The notes under the pieces are model-generated. The model saw nothing but the letters and a program-made list of their open reading frames with translations. It was not told where the DNA came from and made no database searches. Shown here in pieces: positions 24,031-34,562 of a DNA stretch of 64,000 nucleotides. The translations under genes and the position numbers were made by a program. The DNA is from Tuctoria greenei (taxonomy: Eukaryota; Streptophyta; Magnoliopsida; Poales; Poaceae), in assembly GCA_036927565.1 (NCBI GenBank), contig JAYESD010000007.1, forward strand, positions 1,199,644 through 1,263,643, written 5' to 3'. Position 1 is the first letter of the stretch, and each line of letters opens with the position of its first letter.

Positions 24031-25020
24031 CCTGAAAGCATCACGCGAGATAAATATAATTAATACGACCAGCAAATGAGTACATCAGTGGCATGTTGAA
24101 AATGAAATAGAAAGTGAAAGGCATACATATCTTAAGACTTGAGTAGTAGCGCTGTGGCAAGAATTGCAATCACGCGCTAGAAAGTAAATTAACCAACGAC
24201 TGAAACAAAGCAACGGTGTACCTACTACTCCCTCCATCCCCAGAAGCAAGCGACAAACTTTTAAAGACAGCGGGAATACTTTTCAGTAGGAGAACTGAAA
24301 TATGCATAAAAATCCTAGCGGTACCAAAATATTCAGTGAAAATAAATTAAAAAATCCGTTTCTTTACTATAGACGGGTTCTGCGATGAATTAGGGGACAG
24401 AAGATATATTACTGTGAGTACTAATCTTGTTCCCTGCATTAATAAAGATTATCTATCTTGACCTCGATATTCACAAATTAATTTGTAGTAGTATCTTCCA
24501 AGGCTCAAGACCTCGAACGAATCCAGAAGAAAAAAAAATCAGTAAATAAATGCTCCAATTGGCTATTGATTTCAGACGAACCGCACTCCCGAGAAACCAA
24601 TAAGTTGACGTCCTCCCAAGCAGAAGCATACTTTTTTTTCCCAACCCGTGCAGGCGAGAAGTTTCCAAGTGGATACATGTAAAAAAAAAACTGATTTTGA
24701 AATTTTCGACCCCCAATGTCCCTACCAAGATTTCACGAATTCATTCGGAGAAGCTAAAGTGCCGTTGTTCGAATTGAACAAGCATGATCTCGTATGAACC
24801 GATTCGCGGGAGGCCAAACTGGCGCCTTCTTCGGTATAACTCCTTCATCGAGTTCGAGTTCCTCCCTGAATTTCCATCCGAACCTCCTAACCCCGTTACT
24901 GTACAGGATAGCTATGACTACCACACAGTCAGTCAATGAGACACGCACCGCCAGAGAAAGAACCCGATAACCCAAAAAGAACCAGAGCGTGAGCGGAGTT
25001 GGGACATACTAGCACGGACC
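24031..25020 (-). other. inferred 5' leader intron of the transporter gene
   Basis: On the minus strand GAGCAAG|GTCCGTG (donor at 25019-25018) and a pyrimidine-rich ATGCTTTCAG|GTGG (acceptor at 24033-24032) bracket AT-rich, gene-free sequence. The GC-rich segment above 25020 would be the first non-coding exon and promoter. A MITE scrap (TACTCCCTCCATCCCC, about 24228-24290) lies inside. This is inferred from sequence signals only. Confidence 0.45.
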
Positions 25021-26751
25021 TTGCTCAGAGCCGCGGTGTTGGAGGGAGGGGCTCCCGGAGTCCGCCCGGCGGCGGATCCCTCGTACGTAGCGACGGGTCC
25101 CGGCGGCGGGTCCGCGCCGGGTCGGGCTCGCTCGGTGCAAAGGCGCGGACGAGGAGGGAGGAGGGAGGGGGAGAAAGAGAGTGGTGCGCGTTTCTTTGGT
25201 GCGGAGCGGATGTGTAGCTTCTTGCCGAGCTCGCTCGCTTGGTCCTGGGTGGGGACTGATGAGAGGTGTTGGAGCAGAGACAGAGGAGCCTTGCTCCCTT
25301 TATTCGGACGTTCGAATCGGAAGGGAAGGGTAGAAAAAAGCTCTCTGCTTTGTGGTTGTGGATTTCCTTCCTTCCTTAAGAAAAAAGCTCTCTGCTTTTT
25401 TCTTAAAACAAAAAATACTCTCAGTCACCCGCCGACAAGTCGCTGGCTCGTGTCCGCAAGAAGCCACATCAGGCGGCGGGGTCAATGCTACTACATCGCG
25501 CATCGCAGGACGCGGAGGATGAGCCACGACACGGCGACGTGCTTCCCGATGTGTGCCTACTCCTGGATAACACCGTACAGTACAGTACAATGGCGTGTGC
25601 GCTTGAGGTGACACCCATCCCAATCCCATCCAGTCCTAGTAGTGCGTCCTGACGAAGAAGAAGAAGGTGACGGCGTCGGCGACCGGGTGGAGCGGAGCGG
25701 AGGACATGCATGGCCTGGCCACTCTCCCTGCAGTTTGTTTTCGATGCGTCGAGCTCAACCAACTGTACCAGCTTTTCATCCCTGGATTTCGACTCAATGT
25801 CACCTTCTTCACTGGGGAGAACTGGTAGTGTATTTCCTCTTGCGTGCCTGCTTTGCAATAGTTGGCTTCGCTGGATGAGAGAGACAGACTCGGGGAGAGC
25901 AGGGCAGTGACCAATAAGGGATGATGGAGAAAGGGGCATGGACGGCGGGGAACGGATGGCGTACGTAGGGTGGCCGGCCGGCGAGAGAGAGAGAGTGAGT
26001 GAAAACGAGGCGGTAAAGGAAAGGTGAGATGCTGACGTTGCACCGAACACCGGTGGGTGGTCGTCCTTCCTTTCCTCTGCAGTACATGGTCGGTCGGTCG
26101 GTCGATCGATCGAGCGGCCCATGATGATTACCGGTCCGCCGCCGCCAGCCCGCCCGCCGGGATGGGAAATGGGATGGCCGACCGCCAGCCACGAACCAAA
26201 TCCGCTGCAATTTGCGCGGTGCACAGCCAGTCGTCACGTCCTCTCCCATCATCACTTTCTTTCGGTTAGACCGTCTGCAATGGCACACTGTAAAATATAC
26301 TGTATACACTGTTTCACAGTTTAATTTAGAGTATGTACTATAAAACTAGAAGAAGAATAATATATAGAATATGCTTTAGAGTACGCTGGTCCCTGTTGCG
26401 CTGTGTCGCCGTCTCTCTCACTGTCTCCATTTTGTTTGTTGTTTAAACTGGGAGTGGGAAAACCGATTTCCGTTGAGAAATGGTGCATGCTCAATTTTTG
26501 GTCAGGCCCGGTAGGCCAGCCTGAGCCTGTGGCTGTTTGTAGCCCAGGACATTTTGGGTCATCCAGCCTGGGAGTGGCGGATTACATGTCGATTCAATTC
26601 AGGCTCAATACCCCAAGCGTGTTTGTAATTTATTCCATTCACATCAAAGCCAACATTACACTGTAATCATAATAATAATAATACATGACATAACCCCCCC
26701 CCCCCTCTACTGCACCACATACTGGTAGTACTACAATGTACAACCCGCCAT
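25021..26751. promoter_or_regulatory. GC-rich upstream region and intergenic spacer
   Basis: 25021-25260 is GC-rich with purine runs and fits promoter and leader sequence for the minus-strand transporter. A direct repeat of AGAAAAAAGCTCTCTGCTTT-like sequence occurs at about 25332 and 25379. Long overlapping frames on the minus strand (25469-26309) have low-complexity composition and no domain. A run of about 14 C lies near 26692-26705. No gene is supported. Confidence 0.4.
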
Positions 26752-29700
26752 TTATTTTTTTTAGAGAGATCCGCGGTTGAACCGGTATATATTAACCAGA
26801 AAAGCACAAATGAGTACAGAAGGATGTTACGGCGCACTAGATGTGCACAACACTCACTATCTGGTACTAACTACAGAGAGAGAGGCGGGAGCAAGGTAAT
26901 AATCCTTTGGCTCCCGCCATGGTCCAGAGACTAATTTAATCCGAAACTGCACTGAGTATCTGAGGCAGCGTCTTCTCTTTTTGGTCAACTACTCACCGAT
27001 TCCGCTCGCACCATAGAATCCAACAGACGAGGAGTGTCACAGAACGCCCGTGATTTTTTGTCCCGGATTAACAAGGTGCTGGAACCAGGACCCGATGTCT
27101 GACGTCGGCGTCCAAGAGGCCAGATTAAGAGTCTGCAGGTGCGTTGCACGAGCCATTGAGCTCCAGACTAGTCGTGAAACTGGACACTCCATAAACTAGT
27201 GTATGCTTGTTTCAACGTTCCGAAGGCATAAGGTGCAGAGATACTGGTTTGGCCATCCCCTTCTCTCTAGCCGAGCTGCAGTCCACAACCTATCTTGCAC
27301 CATGAGCCAAATAAAAAACTTGCATTTTGGTGGTGCCCAAACATCCCATATCCGTGACGGGTACCGAGAGAGGCAAGAGCCCTCAAATTGAAGTCTATAA
27401 GCGGAACGTACCGAGAATTTGCCGTTCATTGTAAAGGTCCAAGTGATCAAGTCCGGTTGTTGCGGGTCGTCTACGAGGTCGACATCCTGCAACGCTTCGA
27501 ATAGCTGCATTACTGCCGACCACAAACTCAATGAGGGGAGAGAGGCATCCGGTCACAAAGCCAAGTCTGATCACGCATTGCAGCTGCAACGGTTCGCCTT
27601 TTCCATCGGCTTGCAGCGAACAGTGATGGGAAAGTAGACGCTAGAGGACAACCATGTAGCCAATTACCAATCCGAAATTTTGCTTGATGACCACTCCACA
27701 CTTTGATACTCGTAGCTGTGGCGAACAAGTCCTCGTCACTGGAAGCCACCAGCAGTTTCATACCAACCCATGGTTTGGATGGAGAGCGCCATTGATACCA
27801 AAACCAACGAAGTCTCAGTGCTCTGCCAAATCCGTTTAAGTCGAGCAGCCCTAGACCTCCTCTATCCGCCAGACGACAAACCTTTGTCCAATTGACCTTC
27901 GACCTAGCACCATTATGTAGTTTAGTTCCAGACCACAAAAAACGGTGCCTCAATTTATCTAGAGCGGCAATGAAAGGTTTGGGCAATTTAAGCACCGTAA
28001 TCGCATAGATCGGTAGAGTGCTCAACACCGACCTGACCAGCTCCCGACGCCCAGCCATGGACAGCAAAGGTCCTTGCCAACCTGCAAGACGTGCATAGGC
28101 TCTATCCAGTGTTGGTTGCAGTTGCACCATTGACAGTTGAGAGGTGGTTAACGGTAGTCCCAAATAGCTGACTGGAAGATCCACTACCCGCCCTTGAAAG
28201 CTTTGAAGTATTGTTGGCACGTCAAGCTCTGCACACTGTATAGGTACAACCGAACTCTTGCTCATGTTGACGTGGAGACCGGACGACAGGCCGGAACTGC
28301 CCATGATCTGCATCACTCTCTCTACCTCTATTGGGTCCGGATTGACGAAGACAATAACATCGTCGGCATAAAGGGAGACTCTGGTCCTCACAGCAGTATC
28401 AGCCAAAGGTGTAAGCAGACCCTCTCTGGTTGCCGCCCCGAATACTCGCTGCAGGATGTCGATGCCGTGGATGAAGAGAGATGGTGATATGGGATCGCCC
28501 TGGCGTAGTCCCCTCCGATGCTATATCCACTCAACGATGTTACCATTTAGTTTGATAGCTGATGAGGCTGAGGACCAGAGCAAACATAGCCAATTAATCC
28601 AAAGCCTAGGAAATCTTTTGTGCTCTAGCGTCTCTATCATGAATTCCCATGAGATAGAATTGAAAGCTTTGGATATATCAAATTTAAACATCAGGACCGA
28701 CTGCCTCTTCTGATGATAGATCCGTGCCAAGTTTCTAACATATAGGAAATTATCATGGATATAACGCTCCCGAACAAAAGCACTTTGCGCCGGATCAAAA
28801 AGATTGTCCAGATGAGGCCGGAACCGCCATGCTAGCACCTTTGTGAATAATTTAGCGAATGAGTGAATGAGACCGATCGGGCGAAAATCAATTGGTTGTT
28901 CAGCTACCTCTGTCTTGGGCAAGAGAGTAATGATGGCACCATTAAGCATATTAAGGTATCCACCTCGCACCCGCCAGCTGGAATAAGTACTGGAAGGCAG
29001 CCAACAGATCAGGCTTGATAATCTCCCAACAACTCTGATAGAAATTGGTAGTAAAACCATCAGGCCCTGATGCCTTTTCTTTCGACAAATCCTGAATGGC
29101 CTCTTTTATCTCCTCTACGGAAAACTCCTTGTCTAGCTCATGGTCGCATAGAGCGGGAATTTGTAGTTGATTCCACTTGAAGGTTGATTGGCGCTGCACA
29201 CGGGACCCCAATGTATTATGGAAGTGCTGATGCAATATGTTGGTCATCTCATCATGCACAGAGGTAAATCCTTGTATAGGGTGCTTCAGGCGAGGTATAA
29301 ATAACTTCCAAGAATGTGCATACGCTTTCATGTGAAAAAACTTGGTACACGCATCACCAGCTTTGATCCATGTGATCCTTGAGGCTTGCTTACGTCTGGC
29401 TCGTTCAACAGCCGCCAAGCCGCCAACCCCAGCAATCTGGCCTTAATGTCCCGTCGCAGTACTGTCTCATCCTCTGTTAGATCACGAAGTTCTTGAGCAA
29501 CATCAAGTTGAAGAACTAACTCATTTATCATGGCCAGCTGCTCTATGCATTTACCAAACACTGATCGACTCCACTTTTGGAGAACTGAAGTTGTGGCTTT
29601 GAGTTTGTTCTGGAAGGTGATGATTTGAGAGCGTTGGACAGAAGTGGATTCCCATGCATTCTTGACAGCTTCTTGGAACCCAGACACTTTAGTCCAAAAG

Positions 29701-30558
29701 GACTCAAATCGGAATATCACTTAGCGCCTAGGTCTTAACAAATGACTTAGTAGGATTGGACAACGATCTGATAAGGAGGATGACAATGGTCGGAGGTGCA
29801 TATTAGGGAAAGTAATGTCCCATTCCTTGTTGTAGCACATCCGGTCCAATCGAATCATCGTGGGATTGACACACTCATTACTCCAGGTGAATTGTCGGTT
29901 CTGTAAAGCATATTCAATAAGCTCACACGTGTCTATGGAATGCCGAAAGGATCCCATTAGCCGACGAATACTGTTGGCGTTGTTCTTGTCACAAGCTTGA
30001 TAGATGAGGTTGAAGTCACAAACACACAACTAGGCCACATTATCTGTCGGCTTCAGAGTGACCAGCTCGACCGAGAATTCAGTTTTGTCATTGTCATCAC
30101 AAGGGCCATAAACCGATGTCAATTTAAATGATTCTTCAAATCCTGCCAGGCGGACCATAACAGATAAGTTGTATTTGCCGATATTGGCATCGTGCACCTG
30201 GGCATAAGTGGGATCCCATGCTATCAAGATGCCACCCCGTGTGCCATCAGCAGGTAACACTTCAACACCAGAAAGATTGGCACCCAAGATCTCGCATTGC
30301 AGTTGGATTGACATAGAGGACAATTTGGTTTCTTGCAAACAAACAAACATCAGAGCCTCTGTCTACAGAAATTGTTGGACAACCATTCTTCTAGCTGGCT
30401 GGTTGAGGTCGCGAACATTCCATGAGAGAGTACTAAAATGCTTCTGAGCCATTGGAAACACTGATAAACAACTGAACATCAACTGGATCAAACCAAGACA
30501 CAGGGCAATAGCAGCAGCCAAAGCACATCACCAAAGCAGCTAGACACGCACTGAAATG
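26752..30558 (-). mobile_element. LINE retrotransposon, 3' part (endonuclease, RT, zinc tail)
   Basis: Reading the minus strand from 30450 down: an apurinic-type endonuclease region (VCLQETKLSS, LTSVYGPCDD, CDFNLIYQ, SDRCPILL), a linker, reverse transcriptase (EKASGPDGFT, VRERYIHDNF, MFKFDISKAFNSI, SLYADDVIVF with the YADD site), then the zinc-binding tail (WTFTMNGKFSVRSAYR, WAPPKCKFFIWL, CTLCLRNVETSIH). T-rich sequence at 26752-26762 is the complement of an A-rich tail. Stops and frameshifts, for example between 30030 and 30029 and between 29721 and 29720, show it is inactive. Its 5' part continues at 42514 because Copia-A is inserted between. Confidence 0.88.
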
Positions 30559-32214
30559 TGAAAGTGCATCTAGGTTCCCCGTGGGTTTTGGATGATTGAT
30601 GACGACAATTAAGTCGCTAATGAGCTCAAGTGATCTTAGCACAGGTGTGGACTCGATCGGAGATGCAAACCCTCAAAAAGGAAAAGGAAGGAAACGGAGT
30701 CAACTCGAAGCGTAGAAACTAGGGTTTCTAGCGTGTTGAGTTAGACTAGCCGTAGAAATAGGAGGGTGCGTGTGTAAAGTGCATTGAGATCAAGTTTGGG
30801 AGCTCAAAGTGGTTTAGAGGTCAAACCCCTTGAGAGAAAAGAGTGGATAAGTAGTCTGGCAGTAGGGCCGGACTAGTCCGTGCAGGTGGCCGGACTAGTC
30901 CGCCCCTGGCCGGCCAAGTCCGTATTCGGTCGGACCAGAAGGGTCTGACTGAGATCGGACTAGTCCGTTTGTGGCCGGACTAGTCCTGGTAGCAGTGAGT
31001 GGGTTTTGGGGACTAAGTCCCAAAACCACAGACTTGTCCGTTTGAGACCGGACCAAGAGGTCCTGAGTGAGAACGGACTAGTCCGCCCTTGGGGCCGGAC
31101 TAGTCCGGGTTGGCGAGTTGAAGGTGCTTCTGTGACTAAGTCTGGGAGGACCGGACTAGTCCGCCCTTGGGGCCGGACTAGTCCGTGGTCCTCAGACTAG
31201 TCCGTTTTCACACGGAGCAAAAGGCTCTGTGTGAGATTGGACTAGTCCGGTGGTGACCGGACTAGTCTGTTGTTGAAGTGACCGTTTGAATTTGAAGTTT
31301 GGCGGGTAGTGTGACGATAGCGTGTCAGCTGTCGGGACCTGACAAGAGGTCAGTGGTCCCCTAGGCCGGACTAGTCCGGGCCTGAGGCCGGACTAGTCTG
31401 CCCTTTTGCTGAAGTCAGCAGTATGGGCTTGGGACCTCTATAAATAGAGGTCCCCTGGGTTCTTTTGAACCAACTCTTGAAACTCTCGAACCCTAGCGCC
31501 GCCACAGCCAACTTGGAGCACTCCTAAGCCTCTTTCTTGCCTACTTTCCCTCTTAAAACTAATTCTTGAGTGGATTAGGGTTTAGTGAGGTGGAGAAGAG
31601 GAAGAACATCGCGCTTGTGCTCCCGGTTTGATCTCTTGCACTCATTGAGTCTTTGTGTGATGTGCGTTGAGTATATTTTGTGGTGTTGATCACCTTTGTG
31701 GTGTGGGAGCCTCAGATTGTGAGAAGCCCCAACGAACTTTGTAATCACCCTTGTGATTAGTGGAAAACCAAGTTAGGCCCGTGTGGTAAACTTGGTGAGG
31801 GAAGGGTTGTTGAACCCGGTCCTTTGTGGACTCCTCAACGGGGACGTAGATTCCTTGTGTGGAATCGAACCTCGGGATAAAATCCTTGTGTCTTCGTGTT
31901 CTTCGCATTTACTTTATCGATTATTTCGTTCTAGGGTTGTTAGTCTTGTTTCGTACTTCATATTGCTAAACTTGTTGAAGCTTGACTCACTCTTGTGTTA
32001 GTAGTTGTTTAACTTGAATTAAACATATCTTCACCTGTAGCCTCGAGAAAATCACCTAAAACTTGCTAGAAACATCTTTTAGGGTTCTTCACGCAGGCTG
32101 ACCGGACTAGTCCGCCCCCAGACCGGACTAGTCCGCCCCCTGTGATTTAATCTCGTTTTATTAAGTCATTTGCAGGTCAATTAGCCTATTCACCCCCCCT
32201 CTAGGCAACTTTCA
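30559..32214 (+). repeat. Copia-A 5' LTR
   Basis: 1656 bp, starting TGAAAGTGCATCTAGG and ending CTAGGCAACTTTCA. About twelve exact copies of the palindrome GGACTAGTCC lie mostly at 30876-31390 (upstream of the TATA box), with two more near 32105-32130. Confidence 0.95.
31431..31454 (+). promoter_or_regulatory. TATA box inside a perfect palindrome (Copia-A LTR)
   Basis: Ten-base arms GGGACCTCTA and TAGAGGTCCC surround TAAA, so the TATAAATA box sits at the centre of a perfect inverted repeat. The 3' LTR keeps the same structure at 41729-41752. This should be the LTR core promoter. Confidence 0.75.
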
Positions 32215-32216
32215 AT

Positions 32217-32228
32217 TGGTATCAGAGC
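32217..32228 (+). other. Copia-A primer binding site
   Basis: TGGTATCAGAGC, two bases after the LTR end. It is complementary to the 3' end of initiator methionine tRNA, which primes minus-strand DNA synthesis. Confidence 0.92.
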
Positions 32229-32263
32229 AGGACTCTCCACAAAGAGTCTAACAACTCGGAGAG

Positions 32264-34549
32264 ATGGCCAGAGTGGTGAATGACGACGCATCGAGCAACA
32301 ACTACGAGGCAACCCGTGAGGAGACGCTGGCCTATCAAGATAAGCCAACGGACGATGAGGAGACTCGCCAACTCAAGGCGAAGCTCCGGGAGAAGCTAAA
32401 CATCTCCAAGATCGATCCGTCGAACCAATCAAGTGGTAGTGGCGGAGTCAACTACAACCGACAAGGGTTCAACTATGAACGTCTTGTCGCCAACAACCAC
32501 TACCTCTCCATCCCATTGGGGAAACCTCCCCAATTCGATGGAACTGATTACGGGATGTGGAAACACAATATGAAGATCCACCTCGTGTCACTCAACCCGG
32601 CGTTGTGGCAAATTGTCATGACCGGGGTGGAGATTCCGAAGGATGAGGACAACATCACTCAAGAACAAGCCATCCTCATCCACCGCAACGCTCAAGCTGC
32701 GGGTGTGATTATCTCATCTCTCTCAAGAGATGAGTTCAACCGTGTCGATGGCCTTGAGGTGGCCAAAGACATATGGAACACCCTCAAGACGGCGCATGAA
32801 GGAAATCGGGTGGTCAAGGAGGCCAAGATCGAGCTCATCGAAGGAGAGCTTGGGAGATTCGCCATCTTGGATGGTGAATCCCCCCAAGACATGTACAACC
32901 GGTTGAAAGTACTTATCAACAAGAGCCGATCATATGGCTGCACCAAGTGGACCGACCACGAGGTTGTGAAGAGGATGATCCGGGCATTCATGCCTAGGAA
33001 CGTCGCTCTTTGCTCCATGATTCGAGAAAGCCCGGGGTTCACTAAAATGACTTCGGAGGAGGTCCTTGGTAGGATCATCAACCACGAGATCATGGAGAAG
33101 GAGGCGCTCTTCTACAACGACCTTCAAAAGTTCACCGCCTCCAAGATGAAGAATGTTGCACTTAAGGCAACACCCTCTTCAAAGGAGCAAGAGGAAAGCG
33201 ATGAGGAGAGCCTCGACACCGATGAGGAAGAGGCCTTCTTCATCAACAAATTCAAGAGGATGATGAGGAGGAAGAAAGGTGGATACAACCATGAAGTCAA
33301 GGGGAAGGAAAGAGCAAGGCCCAAATCAAAAAGGTCTTGCTACAATTGTGGCGAGTATGGGCACTTCATCGCTGATTGCCCACATGAAGAAGCGAAGAAG
33401 AAGAAGGAGGGCAAGCCTCAAGAGAAGAAATTCTTCAGGAAGAAGAGGCCCTCCGGACAAGCACACTTGGGCAAGGAGTGGGACTCTAACAATGAGTCCT
33501 CCTCCGAAGAAGAAGAGGAGAAGATGGCTACCATAGCCATCGGGAAGAGCTCCAAGGGAAGCAAGCTTTTCCCCAACCTCAACAACGACTACAAACCAAC
33601 TTGCCTTATGGCAAAGGAGGGAAGGAGAAAGGTAACATCTCACTCCTCCTCCTCCATTTCCTCTCATGATGAATTTGATAGCGCTAGTGAGAATGAGCAT
33701 ATGTTTAAGGACATAAGCAAAAGCGCCCTGCGTAGGATGAAGTTGCTTATGGATGAGATCTTTGAGAAGGAGGATCTCATTAACAGACAAGAGGACATGC
33801 TCATCCTTGAAAAGGAGAGATGTCAAGAGCTCAACGAGCTCCTTGAGCTTGAAAGAGAGAAGAGCAAGGCATTGGAACACGAACTTGCTCTAAGTAAGAA
33901 AACGTGTTCAAGTCTTGAGGAGAAAACAATTGAGCTCAAGGATGAACTTGGGAACTTGTCAAAAGTTAACAAGATCCTTGAGACTCAAGTTGAGTCTCTC
34001 AAGAACAATGTAGCCTCTTCCTCCAAGAGCTCAACCCCCTCAAAGGTCTCATCCAATGCAACATCGCCTTGCAAGTGCTCTAATTTAATCCTTAAGCTTA
34101 AGGATGAACTCAACTTAGCGCAAGGCAAGCAAGCATCTAAGGGTGCCATCTTTGACAAGGAGAAGGTGGCATATGCACGAAGTGCATACACCAACACAAG
34201 ACCTCCTCATGTCAAGGATGGTCTTGGCTATACTAGAGGTGGAAGGCACAACGCCAAAACCTCTAAATATGGCAAGGACATGATTGTCTTTGTTAAGGGG
34301 AGTTCATCCACACCTAAAATTGAAAAGAACTCACCCTCTAGCAACAATATGCCTAAATCTGAACCACATCCTCTATTCCATGATTTTGATGCATCTTATG
34401 TGCTTATGAGGAACAAATATGGCAAGGTGTTTGCTAGATATGTTGGGCCGCTCCGCAAGAGCCCCAAGCCTTGCGTGTGGGTGCCCAAATGCCTAAGCAC
34501 TAACGTGAAAGGACCCAACTCCGCTTGGGTACCTAAAAGGAAGGCATAA
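32264..34549 (+). CDS. gag: Copia-A gag polyprotein
   Basis: One uninterrupted frame of 761 residues. It holds a charged N-terminus, a UBN2/gag-polypeptide region (FDGTDYGMWKHNMKIHL onward, about residues 85-280), an acidic stretch, a CCHC zinc knuckle CYNCGEYGHFIADC (about residue 361), and a long coiled coil rich in Glu/Lys/Leu (about 490-610). It ends in a conserved block with GKVFARYVG, CVWVPK and SAWVPK. Gag assembles virus-like particles and packages the RNA; the coiled coil is typical of Sirevirus Gag. The stop at 34547-34549 lies 13 bases before the pol frame opens. The GGCAAG|GTG at 34421-34429 is a possible splice donor to pol (see findings). No lesion is visible in this frame. Confidence 0.92.
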   Translation: MARVVNDDASSNNYEATREETLAYQDKPTDDEETRQLKAKLREKLNISKIDPSNQSSGSGGVNYNRQGFNYERLVANNHYLSIPLGKPPQFDGTDYGMWKHNMKIHLVSLNPALWQIVMTGVEIPKDEDNITQEQAILIHRNAQAAGVIISSLSRDEFNRVDGLEVAKDIWNTLKTAHEGNRVVKEAKIELIEGELGRFAILDGESPQDMYNRLKVLINKSRSYGCTKWTDHEVVKRMIRAFMPRNVALCSMIRESPGFTKMTSEEVLGRIINHEIMEKEALFYNDLQKFTASKMKNVALKATPSSKEQEESDEESLDTDEEEAFFINKFKRMMRRKKGGYNHEVKGKERARPKSKRSCYNCGEYGHFIADCPHEEAKKKKEGKPQEKKFFRKKRPSGQAHLGKEWDSNNESSSEEEEEKMATIAIGKSSKGSKLFPNLNNDYKPTCLMAKEGRRKVTSHSSSSISSHDEFDSASENEHMFKDISKSALRRMKLLMDEIFEKEDLINRQEDMLILEKERCQELNELLELEREKSKALEHELALSKKTCSSLEEKTIELKDELGNLSKVNKILETQVESLKNNVASSSKSSTPSKVSSNATSPCKCSNLILKLKDELNLAQGKQASKGAIFDKEKVAYARSAYTNTRPPHVKDGLGYTRGGRHNAKTSKYGKDMIVFVKGSSSTPKIEKNSPSSNNMPKSEPHPLFHDFDASYVLMRNKYGKVFARYVGPLRKSPKPCVWVPKCLSTNVKGPNSAWVPKRKA

Positions 34550-34562
34550 ATTTGTTTTGTAG

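Noticed and set aside
25469..26309. Long minus-strand frames upstream of the transporter
   Set aside because: Overlapping frames of low-complexity composition, without motif or matching splice sites; more likely promoter and spacer.
30876..31390. Regularly recurring GGACTAGTCC resembling a CRISPR-like repeat array
   Set aside because: The units are short palindromes at irregular spacing inside a plant LTR and recur in the second LTR. There are no spacers of uniform length, and CRISPR does not occur in plant nuclear DNA.
32217..32228. TGGTATCAGAGC as part of a tRNA gene
   Set aside because: It is only the 3'-end complement, placed two bases after an LTR; that makes it a primer site. The same applies at 45921 and 57745.
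33326..33880. 184-codon minus-strand frame in Copia-A
   Set aside because: It is antisense to the gag coding sequence with Leu-rich composition caused by gag's Lys/Glu codons.
34510..34562. A very short intron starting at TTGG|GTACCT to join gag and pol
   Set aside because: It would be in phase in both elements but only about 34-43 nt long, below normal plant intron size. The upstream GGCAAG|GTG donor gives 136 and 149 nt and is preferred.
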